Source: Pseudomonas sp. SDI (GTDB taxonomy: Bacteria; Pseudomonadota; Gammaproteobacteria; Pseudomonadales; Pseudomonadaceae). From it: a DNA stretch of 41,882 nucleotides. Shown here piece after piece: positions 16,686 to 26,071 of this stretch (its first letter is position 1; each line of letters starts with the position of its first letter). A model generated the notes under the pieces. It was not told the DNA's origin. It saw only the letters and a list, made by a program, of their open reading frames with translations, and did not search any database. Both the position numbers and the translations under genes were made by a program. The stretch spans positions 1-41,882 of the forward strand of contig NZ_QETK01000040.1 in the NCBI RefSeq assembly GCF_003105155.1, written 5' to 3'.

Positions 16686-19600
16686 TTAGATGTTCTGCCG
16701 ATCCCCCTTCGGATCGAAGAACACCGAAGCGCAAATCTCGGCCTCGATCACGCTGCCATCGGCCTGCGGCGAGTACACCCGCTCACCCATGCGCTTGAGC
16801 CCGCCCTTGACCACCGCCAGCGCAAACGAATACCCCAGCGAGTTGCTCGCATAGCTGGAGGTGACGTGGCCGACCATGTCCATCGGAATCGCCTGCTTCG
16901 GATCGTTGACCAGCTGCGCGCCCTCCGGCAGCCACTGGCTCGGGTCCAGCGGCTTGAGCCCCACCAACTGCTTGCGGTTGTCGCGCACGCAATCTTCGCG
17001 GTTCATGCCGCGCCAGCCGATCCACGAGAACGGCTTGCTCCGGCCCACGCACCAGCCCATGTTCAGGTCGTCCGGGGTCATCGAACCGTCAGTGTCCTGG
17101 CCGACGATGATGAAGCCCTTCTCGGCACGCAACACGTGCATGGTCTCGGTGCCATACGGGGTCAGGTTGTACTGCTTGCCGGCCTCGGCGATCTTCTCCA
17201 GCACGCCCATCGCGTAGTTCGCCTGGATGTTCACCTCGTAGGAAAGCTCGCCAGTGAAGGAGATCCGGAACACCCGTGCCGGCACGCCGCCCACCAGCCC
17301 TTCCTTCCAGCTCATGAACGGGAAGGCGTCCTTGTCCAGGTCGATGTCGGTGACCTCGCCGAGCAGCTTGCGGCTGTTCGGGCCGGACAGGGTCAGGGTC
17401 GCCCAGTGGTCGGTCACCGAGGTGAAGTACACCTTCAGGTCCGGCCATTCGGTCTGCTGGTAGATCTCCAGCCACTGCAGTACGCGTGCCGCGCCACCGG
17501 TGGTGGTGGTCATGAGGAAATGGTTGTCGCCCAGGCAGGCCGTGACGCCATCGTCGAAGACCATGCCGTCTTCCTTGCACATCAGCCCGTAACGCGCCTT
17601 GCCCACATCGAGCTTGGTCCAGGCGTTGGTGTAGATGCGGTTGAGGAACTCGCGTGCGTCCGGGCCCTGGATATCGATCTTGCCCAGGGTCGAGGCGTCG
17701 AGCAGGCCGACGCTGTCGCGCACCGCCTGGCACTCGCGGGCCACGGCGGCATGGAGGTCTTCACCGGCCTTGGGGAAGTACCACGGGCGTTTCCACTGGC
17801 CGACGTCTTCGAACAGCGCACCGTTCTTCACATGCCAGGCATGCAGTGCGGTGAAGCGCACCGGCTCGAACAGGTGCCCGCAATGCCGACCCGCCACCGC
17901 GCCGAAGGTGACCGGCGTGTAGTTGGGGCGGAACATGGTGGTCCCCATCTCCGGGATGGTGATACCCAGCGAACGGGCGGCAATCGCCAAGCCGTTGATG
18001 TTGCCCAGCTTGCCCTGGTCGGTGCCGAAGCCCAGCGCGGTGTAGCGTTTAACGTGCTCGACCGACTCGAAGCCCTCGCGGGTCGCCAGCTCGATGGCGG
18101 CGGCGGTGACGTCGTTTTGCTGGTCGACGAACTGTTTCGGCGCCCGTGCGGTGTTGCGGTCGTGCGGAACCTGGAACAGCGCCAGGGTGGCTTCTTCCTG
18201 GCGCACCAGAGCCTTGGGCAGCACGCCTTCGACTGCCTTGAAGCCGGCCTCGGTGGCCGCGCGCACGCCGCCTTCGAAGCCATCGGCCAACACATCGCCG
18301 AGGGCGAACACACCATTGATGCCGCCCACGCACACACGCTTCTGGGGCGCCTCGCCCGGCACAAAGCCGAGAATGTCTTCCCGCCAGATCGGCTTGCCGC
18401 CCAGGTGCGAAGCCAGGTGCACCACCGGGCTGTAGCCGCCGGACGTGGCCACCAGGTCGCAGTCCAGCCACTCGCCGGGGCTGGTGACCTTGTGCGCCTT
18501 GACGTCGATGGCCGCGACCCGCGCGGCCGTCACGTGCTTGCTGCCACGGCTCTCGATCACCGCGCTGGAGGTGAGGATGCGCATACCCTTGGCCCGCGCT
18601 TCTTCCACCAGCGAACCACGCGGGTTGTGCCGCGCGTCGGCGATAGCGACCACCTGCAGGCCGGCGTCGTGCCAGTCCAGCGCCACGCGGTAGGCGTGGT
18701 CGTTGTTGGTCGACAGCACCAGCTTGCGTCCCGGTGCCACGCCGTAGCGACGCACATAGGTGGACACGGCGCCAGCCAGCATGTTGCCCGGCACATCGTT
18801 GTTGCCATACACCAGCGGCCGCTCATGGGCGCCGGTAGCCAGCACCACACGCTTGGCGCGCACCCGGTGCATGCGCTGACGCACACTGCCGATCGGCGCC
18901 CGATCGCCGAGGTGGTCGGTGCGGCGCTCGTGAATGGTCAGGAAGTTGTGGTCGTGGTAGCCGTTGACCGTGGCGCGCGGCAGCAACAGCACTTCCGGCA
19001 GCGCGTTGAGCTCGGCAACGGCAGCGGCGACCCAGTCGGCGGCCGGCTTGCCATCAAGGCTTTCGCGGCTGTCGAGCAGGCTGCCGCCGAACTCTTCCTG
19101 CTCGTCGGCGACGATCACCCGTGCACCGCTGCGCCCGGCAGCCAGTGCCGCCGCCAGCCCGGCCGGGCCGGCGCCGACCACCAGCACATCGCAATGGTGG
19201 CTCATGTAGTCATAGCTGTCGGGGTCGTTTTCCAGCGGCGCGCGGCCCAGGCCAGCGGCTTTGCGGATGTACTTCTCGTAGGTCATCCAGAACGACTGCG
19301 GGTACATGAAGGTCTTGTAGTAGAAACCCGGCGGCATCAGCTTGCCGCCGACCTTGCCGAGAATCCCCATCATGTCGGTGTTCACGCTCGGCCAGCCGTT
19401 GGTGCTGGTGGCCACCAGGCCGGAATACAGTGCCTGCTGGGTAGCGCGCACGTTCGGCACCTGGGTGGCTTCGCTGGCGCCGATCTGCAGGATCGCGTTC
19501 GGCTCTTCGGCACCTGCGGCGATGATCCCGCGCGGCCGCGAATACTTGAAGCTGCGCCCGACGATGTCCACGCCGTTGGCCAGCAGGGCCGCGGCGAGGG

Positions 19601-19703
19601 TGTCGCCGGCATAGCCCTGGTAGCTCTGGCCGTTGAAGGTGAAACTCAATACCTTGCTGCGGTCGATACGACCGCCATTGGACAGGCGATAGACCTGGCT
19701 CAT
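16686..19703 (-). CDS. soxA: Sarcosine oxidase alpha subunit
   Basis: A 1005-residue subunit. An N-terminal [2Fe-2S]-like fold without the cluster cysteines (about 15-100) is followed by an NAD/FAD-binding dehydrogenase domain with GAGPAG (177-182) and a C-terminal aminomethyltransferase (GcvT-like) half (about 610-1005) that binds folate and makes 5,10-methylene-THF from the sarcosine methyl group. The subunit binds NAD+ and, with SoxB, FMN; the full tetramer oxidises sarcosine to glycine with H2O2 production. Its ATG overlaps the soxD stop by 4 nt (19700-19703). Confidence 0.97.
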   Translation of the reverse strand: MSQVYRLSNGGRIDRSKVLSFTFNGQSYQGYAGDTLAAALLANGVDIVGRSFKYSRPRGIIAAGAEEPNAILQIGASEATQVPNVRATQQALYSGLVATSTNGWPSVNTDMMGILGKVGGKLMPPGFYYKTFMYPQSFWMTYEKYIRKAAGLGRAPLENDPDSYDYMSHHCDVLVVGAGPAGLAAALAAGRSGARVIVADEQEEFGGSLLDSRESLDGKPAADWVAAAVAELNALPEVLLLPRATVNGYHDHNFLTIHERRTDHLGDRAPIGSVRQRMHRVRAKRVVLATGAHERPLVYGNNDVPGNMLAGAVSTYVRRYGVAPGRKLVLSTNNDHAYRVALDWHDAGLQVVAIADARHNPRGSLVEEARAKGMRILTSSAVIESRGSKHVTAARVAAIDVKAHKVTSPGEWLDCDLVATSGGYSPVVHLASHLGGKPIWREDILGFVPGEAPQKRVCVGGINGVFALGDVLADGFEGGVRAATEAGFKAVEGVLPKALVRQEEATLALFQVPHDRNTARAPKQFVDQQNDVTAAAIELATREGFESVEHVKRYTALGFGTDQGKLGNINGLAIAARSLGITIPEMGTTMFRPNYTPVTFGAVAGRHCGHLFEPVRFTALHAWHVKNGALFEDVGQWKRPWYFPKAGEDLHAAVARECQAVRDSVGLLDASTLGKIDIQGPDAREFLNRIYTNAWTKLDVGKARYGLMCKEDGMVFDDGVTACLGDNHFLMTTTTGGAARVLQWLEIYQQTEWPDLKVYFTSVTDHWATLTLSGPNSRKLLGEVTDIDLDKDAFPFMSWKEGLVGGVPARVFRISFTGELSYEVNIQANYAMGVLEKIAEAGKQYNLTPYGTETMHVLRAEKGFIIVGQDTDGSMTPDDLNMGWCVGRSKPFSWIGWRGMNREDCVRDNRKQLVGLKPLDPSQWLPEGAQLVNDPKQAIPMDMVGHVTSSYASNSLGYSFALAVVKGGLKRMGERVYSPQADGSVIEAEICASVFFDPKGDRQNI

Positions 19704-20029
19704 ACCTTTTCTCCCTGACCACTGACAGCCAACTGCGCGGATGTGCCCTTGCCGGTGACCTGCGGCTTGCTACCGATCGGGTAGGTTTCGAGAATCTCGT
19801 AGGTCAGCGTGTCGCGGGTGGCGTTGAAGTACTGGCGGCAACCGGCGGCGTGAATCCACAGTTCATGGTGCAGGCCGCGCGGGTTGTCGCGGAAAAACAT
19901 ATAGTCGCCCCACTCCTCGTCGGAGCAGGCGTTCGGGTCCAGCGGGCGCGGAATGTGCGCCTGGCCGGCGGCGTGGAATTCTTCCTCGGAGCGCAGCTCG
20001 CCGCAGTGGGGACAGAAGATGTGCAACAT
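19700..20029 (-). CDS. soxD: Sarcosine oxidase delta subunit
   Basis: A 109-residue small zinc-binding subunit; the expected ligands Cys6, Cys9, His60 and Cys64 (FCPHCG; WIHAAGC) are all present. It overlaps soxA by 4 nt (ATGA) and follows soxB by 14 bp, consistent with tight stoichiometric coupling in the SoxBDAG tetramer. Confidence 0.95.
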   Translation of the reverse strand: MLHIFCPHCGELRSEEEFHAAGQAHIPRPLDPNACSDEEWGDYMFFRDNPRGLHHELWIHAAGCRQYFNATRDTLTYEILETYPIGSKPQVTGKGTSAQLAVSGQGEKV

Positions 20030-20043
20030 GGGGATTTCTCCTG

Positions 20044-21294
20044 TTAGTGGGCGACAGCGGCAGCGCCGTGTTCGTCGATCAGGGCGCCGTTATGGAAACG
20101 GTCGATGGAAAACGGCTTGGCCAGCGCGTGCATCTCGCCCTTGGCCAGGCTGGCAGCAAAGACGTTGCCCGAGCCCGGGGTGGCCTTGAAGCCGCCAGTG
20201 CCCCAGCCGCAGTTGAAGAACAGGTTCTGCACCGGAGTTTTCGAGATGATCGGGCAGGCGTCCGGGGTGGTGTCGACAATGCCGCCCCACTGGCGGTTCA
20301 TGCGCACCCGCGAGAGGATCGGGAACATTTCGACGATGGCCTGCAAGGTGTGCTCAATCACCGGGTACGAGCCGCGTTGGCCGTAGCCGACCCAGCCGTC
20401 AATCCCGGCACCAATCACCAGGTCGCCCTTGTCCGACTGGCTGATGTAGCCGTGCACAGCGTTGGACATGATCACGCTATCGATGATCGGCTTGAGCGGC
20501 TCGGACACCAGTGCCTGCAACGGGTGCGATTCGATCGGCAGGCGGAACCCGGCCAGCTTGGCCATGTGCCCGGAGTTGCCGGCAGTCACCACCCCGACGC
20601 GCTTGGCGCCAATGAAACCCTTGTTGGTTTCCACCCCGATTACCGCGCCGTTTTCCTTGCGAAAGCCGATCACTTCAGTCTGCTGGATCAGGTCCACGCC
20701 GAGGGCGTCGGCGGCACGCGCGAAGCCCCAGGCCACGGCATCGTGGCGGGCAACCCCGCCGCGCCGTTGCACAGTGGCACCGAGAATCGGGTAACGGGTG
20801 TTTTTCGAGCAGTCCAGGTAGGGAATTTCGTCCGCCACCTGCTGGCTGTTGAGCAGTTCGCCGTCGACGCCATTGAGGCGGTTGGCGCTGACCCGGCGCT
20901 CGGAGTCGCGCATGTCCTGCAAGGTGTGGCAGAGGTTGTAGACGCCGCGCTGGGAGAACATCACGTTGTAGTTGATGTCCTGCGACAGCCCTTCCCAGAG
21001 TTTCATCGCATGCTCGTAGAGGTGCGCCGACTCGTCCCAGAGGTAGTTGGAACGGACGATGGTGGTGTTGCGCGCGGTGTTGCCGCCGCCCAGCCAACCT
21101 TTCTCGACCACCGCGACGTTGGTGATGCCGTGTTCCTTGGCCAGGTAGTAGGCGGTGGCCAGGCCATGCCCGCCACCGCCGACGATGACCACGTCATAGA
21201 CCTTCTTCGGGGTCGGCGTGCGCCACATGCGCTGCCAGTTCTCGTGGTGGCTCAGCGAGTGCTTGAAAAGGCCGAAGCCCGAGTAGCGTTGCAT
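20044..21294 (-). CDS. soxB: Sarcosine oxidase beta subunit
   Basis: A 416-residue flavoprotein of the DAO family, the catalytic subunit that oxidises sarcosine. FAD-binding motif VIVGGGGHGLATA with GGGGHG at 39-44; the covalent FMN attachment histidine corresponds to His184 in VARHDAVAWGF. The C-terminus ends LIDEHGAAAVAH, nearly identical to the Corynebacterium/Arthrobacter enzymes. It follows glyA by 21 bp and leads soxBDAG. In P. aeruginosa this operon is induced by sarcosine through an AraC-type regulator (SouR); no regulator gene lies in this window. Confidence 0.96.
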   Translation of the reverse strand: MQRYSGFGLFKHSLSHHENWQRMWRTPTPKKVYDVVIVGGGGHGLATAYYLAKEHGITNVAVVEKGWLGGGNTARNTTIVRSNYLWDESAHLYEHAMKLWEGLSQDINYNVMFSQRGVYNLCHTLQDMRDSERRVSANRLNGVDGELLNSQQVADEIPYLDCSKNTRYPILGATVQRRGGVARHDAVAWGFARAADALGVDLIQQTEVIGFRKENGAVIGVETNKGFIGAKRVGVVTAGNSGHMAKLAGFRLPIESHPLQALVSEPLKPIIDSVIMSNAVHGYISQSDKGDLVIGAGIDGWVGYGQRGSYPVIEHTLQAIVEMFPILSRVRMNRQWGGIVDTTPDACPIISKTPVQNLFFNCGWGTGGFKATPGSGNVFAASLAKGEMHALAKPFSIDRFHNGALIDEHGAAAVAH

Positions 21295-21315
21295 AGTCAG
21301 TTACTCCTCAACCAC

Positions 21316-22569
21316 TCAGCGGTAAACCGGGAAATCTGCACAGAGTGCCGACACGTTCTTCGCCACATTGGCCTCGACATCGGCATCGCCGAGGTTGTCG
21401 AGGATGTCGCAGATCCAGCCGGCCAGCGCTTCGCACTGGGCGACCTTGAAGCCACGGCTGGTCACCGCCGGGGTGCCGATGCGCAGGCCGGAGGTGACGA
21501 ACGGCGACTGTGGGTCGTTGGGCACAGCGTTCTTGTTGACGGTGATATGGGCGCGGCCGAGGGCGGCGTCGGCGTCTTTGCCGGTCAGGCCCTGGCGGAT
21601 CAGGCTGACCAGGAACAGGTGGTTGTCGGTGCCGCCCGAGACCACGTCGTAGCCCCGCGCGATAAACACCCGGGCCATGGCCTGGGCGTTGTCGATCACC
21701 TGTTGCTGGTAGCTCTTGAAGCCGGGTTCGAGCGCTTCCTTGAAGCACACCGCCTTGGCGGCGATCACGTGCATCAGCGGCCCGCCCTGGGCGCCGGGGA
21801 ACACCGAGGCGTTGAGCTTCTTCTCGATCTCCTCGTTGTGCCGCGCCAGGATCAGGCCGCCGCGCGGGCCGCGCAGGGTCTTGTGGGTGGTGGTGGTGAC
21901 CACGTCGGCGTAGGGCAGCGGGTTCGGGTAGAGACCGGCGGCAACCAGCCCGGCAACGTGTGCCATGTCGACGAACAGCAGCGCGCCGACCTTGTCGGCA
22001 ATGGCGCGGAAGCGTGGGAAATCGAGGGTTTTCGAGTAGGCCGAGAAGCCGGCGACGATCATTTTCGGCTTGTTTTCGACGGCCAGGCGCTCCACCTCGT
22101 CGTAGTCGATCAGCCCGGTGTTGGTGTCGATGCCGTACTGCACGGCGTTGTACAGCTTGCCCGAGGACGACACCTTGGCGCCGTGGGTCAGGTGGCCGCC
22201 GTGGGCCAGGCTCATGCCGAGGAGGGTATCGCCGGGCTGGATCAGCGCCAGGTACACGGCGCTGTTGGCCGAGGAGCCGGAATGCGGCTGGACGTTGGCG
22301 TAGTCGGCACCGAACAGTTGCTTGGCGCGGTCGATGGCCAGTTGCTCGACCTTGTCGACGTGCTCGCAGCCGCCATAGTAGCGCTTGCCAGGGTAGCCTT
22401 CGGCGTACTTGTTGGTCAGCCCGCTGCCCTGGGCCTGCATGACACGTTTGCTGGTGTAGTTTTCCGAGGCGATCAGCTCGATGTGATCTTCCTGGCGTTG
22501 CTCTTCGGCGTTGATGGCCGCCAGCAGTGCATCGTCGTAACCCTGGATCTGGTCTTGCTTGCTGAACAT
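21316..22569 (-). CDS. glyA: Serine hydroxymethyltransferase (sox-linked copy)
   Basis: A 417-residue PLP enzyme interconverting glycine plus 5,10-methylene-THF and serine. The PLP lysine is Lys230 in ADVVTTTTHKTLRGPRGG; the folate/dimer motif NKYAEGYPGKRYYGG is intact. As first gene of the glyA-soxBDAG-purU series it consumes both products of sarcosine oxidase, glycine and methylene-THF. Other glyA copies are expected elsewhere in a Pseudomonas genome. The ribosome site CGGGAGAG lies just upstream of the ATG at 22569. Confidence 0.96.
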   Translation of the reverse strand: MFSKQDQIQGYDDALLAAINAEEQRQEDHIELIASENYTSKRVMQAQGSGLTNKYAEGYPGKRYYGGCEHVDKVEQLAIDRAKQLFGADYANVQPHSGSSANSAVYLALIQPGDTLLGMSLAHGGHLTHGAKVSSSGKLYNAVQYGIDTNTGLIDYDEVERLAVENKPKMIVAGFSAYSKTLDFPRFRAIADKVGALLFVDMAHVAGLVAAGLYPNPLPYADVVTTTTHKTLRGPRGGLILARHNEEIEKKLNASVFPGAQGGPLMHVIAAKAVCFKEALEPGFKSYQQQVIDNAQAMARVFIARGYDVVSGGTDNHLFLVSLIRQGLTGKDADAALGRAHITVNKNAVPNDPQSPFVTSGLRIGTPAVTSRGFKVAQCEALAGWICDILDNLGDADVEANVAKNVSALCADFPVYR

Positions 22570-22887
22570 CGCATCTCTCCCGGCAGCGGCATGTGTGCTA
22601 TTGGAGTCGATGGTATGACCGGACCAGACGGCTCAAATGCCTACGGGCGCCACGCAAAGGTGCGTTTACGACATTGCCGCCTATGGGAACAATTGACCGC
22701 TTAAGACCTACCCCCCTGTGGGAGCGGGCTAGTCCCGCGATGGCGTCGCCACTGATACACCGCAGTGAATTCATCGCGGGACCAGCCCGCGCCCACAAAA
22801 GCCCCGTCTCTTCCTCGTTTCGGGGCCTTGTGGGTTCAGCCTCAGCGCCTTTACAGTGCTCCCCTGCGTCGTTCACAGGACAGTGTC
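22570..22887. promoter_or_regulatory. Divergent control region glyA/ltaE
   Basis: A 318-bp gap that must carry the glyA-sox promoter (minus) and the ltaE promoter (plus). It contains an inverted REP pair (22717-22797) and a weak GCCCCG/CGGGGC hairpin (22801-22826) followed by T's on the minus strand. AT-rich sequence around 22665-22710 (with ACATTGCCGCC and GGGAACAATTGACC) is the likeliest place for an activator such as SouR or GbdR, but I cannot assign a site. No gene or riboswitch is seen. Confidence 0.5.
22717..22797. repeat. REP family 1, inverted pair upstream of ltaE
   Basis: Arms 22717-22742 and 22772-22797 are inverted copies of the 26-bp REP core with two mismatches, separated by 29 bp. 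It is unusual in lying in a divergent promoter region rather than at a gene end. Confidence 0.85.
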
Positions 22888-23928
22888 ATGACAGAGCAAA
22901 CCCAGCAATTCGCCAGCGACAACTATTCCGGTATCTGCCCAGAGGCCTGGGCTGCCATGGAGCAGGCCAACCACGGCCACGACCGCGCCTACGGCGACGA
23001 CCAATGGACGGCCCGCGCCTCCGAGTACTTCCGCAAACTGTTCGAGACCGACTGCGAAGTGTTCTTCGCCTTCAACGGCACCGCGGCCAACTCCCTGGCC
23101 CTGTCGTCGCTGTGCCAGAGCTATCACAGCGTGATCTGCTCGGAAACCGCGCACGTCGAGACCGACGAATGCGGCGCGCCGGAGTTCTTCTCCAACGGCT
23201 CCAAGCTGCTCACCGCGCGCAGCGAAAACGGCAAGCTGACCCCCGAATCGATCCGTGAAGTGGCGCTCAAGCGCCAGGACATCCACTACCCGAAACCGCG
23301 CGTGGTCACCATCACCCAGGCCACCGAGGTCGGCAGCGTGTACCGCCCGGAAGAACTCAAGGCGATCAGCGCCACCTGCAAGGAGCTGGGCCTGAACCTG
23401 CACATGGACGGCGCGCGGTTCAGCAACGCCTGCGCGTTCCTCGGCTGCAGCCCGGCCGAGCTGACCTGGAAGGCCGGGGTCGATGTGCTGTGCTTTGGCG
23501 GCACCAAGAACGGCATGGCGGTGGGCGAGGCGATCCTGTTCTTCAACCGCAAGCTGGCCGAAGACTTCGACTACCGCTGCAAGCAGGCCGGGCAACTGGC
23601 GTCGAAGATGCGTTTCCTCTCGGCGCCGTGGGTCGGCTTGCTGGAAGATGGCGCCTGGTTGCGCCATGCCCAGCACGCCAACCAGTGCGCGCAGCTGTTG
23701 AGCGGGCTGGTGGCGGACATTCCGGGGGTGCGCCTGATGTTCCCGGTGGAAGCCAACGGGGTGTTCCTGCAGATGCCGGAACCGGCACTGGAAAAGCTGC
23801 GTGAAAAGGGCTGGCGTTTCTACACCTTCATCGGCAGCGGCGGTGCGCGCTTCATGTGCTCGTGGGACACCGAAGAGGCGCGGGTGCGCGCGTTGGCGGC
23901 GGATATTCGCGCGGTGGTGACTGGCTGA
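22888..23928 (+). CDS. ltaE: Low-specificity L-threonine aldolase
   Basis: A 346-residue PLP enzyme of the beta-eliminating lyase fold, cleaving L-threonine/allo-threonine to glycine and acetaldehyde. The PLP lysine is Lys207 in VLCFGGTKNGM; HMDGAR (172-177) carries the PLP-binding aspartate. Start at the ATG 22888, which has AGGA at 7 bp spacing and matches the family's length; the frame extends upstream without support. The location beside glyA-sox links it to the glycine pool. Confidence 0.94.
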   Translation: MTEQTQQFASDNYSGICPEAWAAMEQANHGHDRAYGDDQWTARASEYFRKLFETDCEVFFAFNGTAANSLALSSLCQSYHSVICSETAHVETDECGAPEFFSNGSKLLTARSENGKLTPESIREVALKRQDIHYPKPRVVTITQATEVGSVYRPEELKAISATCKELGLNLHMDGARFSNACAFLGCSPAELTWKAGVDVLCFGGTKNGMAVGEAILFFNRKLAEDFDYRCKQAGQLASKMRFLSAPWVGLLEDGAWLRHAQHANQCAQLLSGLVADIPGVRLMFPVEANGVFLQMPEPALEKLREKGWRFYTFIGSGGARFMCSWDTEEARVRALAADIRAVVTG

Positions 23929-23934
23929 GGGCCC

Positions 23935-23963
23935 CATCGCGGGACCAGGCTGCTCCCGCGATG
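23935..23963. terminator. Short REP-derived hairpin between convergent ltaE and chemoreceptor genes
   Basis: CATCGCGGGA (23935-23944) and TCCCGCGATG (23954-23963) form a perfect 10-bp stem with a 9-nt loop, 6 bp after the ltaE stop and 14 bp before the end of the chemoreceptor gene. It looks like a deleted REP doublet acting as a bidirectional 3' end; no T-run. Confidence 0.65.
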
Positions 23964-23977
23964 AATCCCCCGCTGGC

Positions 23978-25915
23978 CTAGAGCCTGAACCCACCCATCT
24001 GCCGCGCCAGGTCCTGTGCCAGGCCATTCAAGGTCCGGCAATCCTCGCGGCAGGCCTCCACCTCGCCCGCCGTCTGCCGCGCCAGATCGGAAATCCCCTG
24101 CACATTGCGGTTGATCTCCTCGGTCACCGCCGACTGCTCCTCGGTCGCCGTCGCCACCTGCAGGTTCATGTCGCTGATACGCTCCACCTGCCCGGTAATA
24201 GTGGTCAACGACGCCCCGGTGCGCTGGCTCGATTCCACCCCGGTACCGGTCGCCGCCTGCCCGGCATGCATCGACGCCACCGCATTGCCGGTGCCCTGCT
24301 TGAGGCGCTGAATCATCTGCTGAATCTCATCGGTCGACACCTGCGTGCGCTGCGCCAGGGTCCGCACCTCATCGGCCACCACCGCAAAGCCACGGCCCAT
24401 ATCGCCGGCCCGCGCCGCCTCGATGGCCGCGTTCAGCGCCAGCAGGTTGGTCTGCTCGGAAATACTGCGGATCACCGCCAGCACCTCGTCGATCGACGCC
24501 ACCTCCTCGGCCAGCTCGCTCACCGCCGTAGCCGCCGTGCCGATCTCGCCGGACATGCCCTCGATATGTGCAATCGAGCGCTGCACCACCTCGCGCGCCT
24601 GCATCGCCTCATCCCGCGCCGTCTGCGAGGCATGCGCGGCATTCCCGGCGTTCTGCGCGATGTCCTGCACGGTCAGGCCCATCTGGTGCACTGCAGTGGC
24701 CACCATCTCGGTCATCTCCTGCTGGCGCGACGAACGCTGCGCGGTGTTCTCCACCACCTGGGTCACCTGGGTGACCGACTGGCGCAGATCCTCGGTGGTG
24801 CGCAGCACCTCGCCGATCAGGTCGCGCTGGCTGTCGAGGAAGCGGTTGAAGCCGCGCGCCAGGTCGCCCAGCTCGTCGGCCCGCGAATCGTCCAGGCGCC
24901 GGGTCAGGTCGCCACCGCCACTGCCAATCGCCACCAGCGCATCGGTGACCTGGCGAATCGGCCGCACGATACCGCGCGCCAGCCACACCACCAGCAGCAA
25001 CGACAGCAGCGCCACCGAGCCACCGATCAGGCTGGTCAGCCACACGGTTTCGCGTACTTCGGCATAGATCTGCGCTTCCGGCACTTCGGCCACCAGCGTC
25101 CAGCCCAGGTCGCGCAGCGGCATGCTCAGGGCCAGGAAGCCTTCGCCATCACGTTCGAAACGGCTGCTGTGCAGGCCTTCGGTGCTGGCCAGGGCGGCTT
25201 GCGCCGCCGCCGTGCCGATCTGCTCGGCGAGCTGGCGCTTGCCACTGAATTCGGCTTGCGGATGCACCTGGATAGTGCCGTCAGCGCGCACCAGGAAGAC
25301 CCGCCCGCGCTCGCCGAAACTGAAATTGTGGATAACTTCCGAGAGCTCGGTCATACGCAGACCAAGCCCGGCAACCCCCACCAGCTTGCCGTCTTTTTCC
25401 AGCCGGTAGTCGATGAACAGCGCCAGCTCGCCAGTGCTGCCATCAATGTCGATGTTCAACAGGCGCGGCTTGCCACTGTCGATGAAGCCATAGAACCACT
25501 TGTCCGCCGGGTTGCTGCGGCTCAGGGTGCGGTCCAGGCCCTTCTCGTTGTAGTAGTGGTTGGTGGCGGTAATCGCCAGCACCGAGGTAAAGGCCTGGTT
25601 CTGCGCCCGCACCGCCTCCAGGTATTCGACAAACTGCGCGGCCTGCGCACTGTCTTCGCCAGCTGCCACCCAGTCACGCAACAAGGTATTGCGGGCGATG
25701 TCGGCCGCAGCCGTGAGCGGACGTACCATCATCCGCTCGATATCGTTACGAATTGCCTCAATGCTCGCCGGCAGCGCCGACTCCACCAGGTAACGTTCGG
25801 TCAGCCGATTGACCGCCACCGTGTAGATGCCCACCACGATCAAAACGCTCACCAAGAGCGCTGCGCCCATGCTGGTGATCAATTGCCACTGGATACTGCG
25901 CCGCCAGAACTGCAT
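23978..25915 (-). CDS. Methyl-accepting chemotaxis protein with dCACHE sensor (McpH-like by position)
   Basis: A 645-residue inner-membrane chemoreceptor: membrane segment 11-35, periplasmic double-CACHE ligand domain (about 37-285), membrane segment 291-313, HAMP (about 312-365) and a signalling domain whose tip EQTNLLALNAAIEAARAGDMGRGFAVVADEVRTLAQRT binds CheA/CheW. In P. putida KT2440 the receptor at the equivalent place beside ltaE is, as I recall, McpH, which senses metabolisable purines; this one is a candidate orthologue, though the ligand cannot be proved from sequence. The sensor has the WFYGF...NIDID...LFIDY pattern (140-170) in the membrane-distal module where dCACHE receptors bind ligand. 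No C-terminal CheR/CheB pentapeptide (ends ARQMGGFRL). A perfect DnaA box is embedded at 25327-25335. Confidence 0.9.
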   Translation of the reverse strand: MQFWRRSIQWQLITSMGAALLVSVLIVVGIYTVAVNRLTERYLVESALPASIEAIRNDIERMMVRPLTAAADIARNTLLRDWVAAGEDSAQAAQFVEYLEAVRAQNQAFTSVLAITATNHYYNEKGLDRTLSRSNPADKWFYGFIDSGKPRLLNIDIDGSTGELALFIDYRLEKDGKLVGVAGLGLRMTELSEVIHNFSFGERGRVFLVRADGTIQVHPQAEFSGKRQLAEQIGTAAAQAALASTEGLHSSRFERDGEGFLALSMPLRDLGWTLVAEVPEAQIYAEVRETVWLTSLIGGSVALLSLLLVVWLARGIVRPIRQVTDALVAIGSGGGDLTRRLDDSRADELGDLARGFNRFLDSQRDLIGEVLRTTEDLRQSVTQVTQVVENTAQRSSRQQEMTEMVATAVHQMGLTVQDIAQNAGNAAHASQTARDEAMQAREVVQRSIAHIEGMSGEIGTAATAVSELAEEVASIDEVLAVIRSISEQTNLLALNAAIEAARAGDMGRGFAVVADEVRTLAQRTQVSTDEIQQMIQRLKQGTGNAVASMHAGQAATGTGVESSQRTGASLTTITGQVERISDMNLQVATATEEQSAVTEEINRNVQGISDLARQTAGEVEACREDCRTLNGLAQDLARQMGGFRL

Positions 25916-26010
25916 GGATCTTCCCCTGATAAATAAAGCGTGTCCTGCAACTGTCGCGCCAATTGTATACAGTTACAAATACAATATTTCCAGTGATCCA
26001 CAACAAAGCC

Positions 26011-26036
26011 GCTCGCCGTCCCTGAGGGCGACGAGC
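26011..26036 (-). terminator. Terminator-like hairpin after the zapA-like gene
   Basis: On the minus strand GCTCGTCG pairs with CGGCGAGC (8 bp including a G-U pair) with a partly paired loop, followed by GGCTTTGTTG. It lies 36 bp after the zapA-like stop and before the chemoreceptor, so it plausibly ends the zapB-zapA-like transcript. Confidence 0.45.
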
Positions 26037-26071
26037 AGGCAAGAGAGAGAAAAACGATTACGCGGCGGCGA

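Noticed and set aside
15894..19718. Very long open frame (1274 codons) on the plus strand opposite soxA/soxG
   Set aside because: Composition is Arg/His/Gln/Val-rich without any domain, and it mirrors the high-GC third-position pattern of the real genes soxG, soxA and part of purU, whose products are unmistakable.
20047..22704. 885-codon open frame opposite soxB and glyA
   Set aside because: Same GC-driven antisense effect; both sense genes have intact catalytic motifs.
22570..22720. Glycine riboswitch upstream of glyA
   Set aside because: No conserved glycine-aptamer core or tandem aptamer pattern could be found in the leader.
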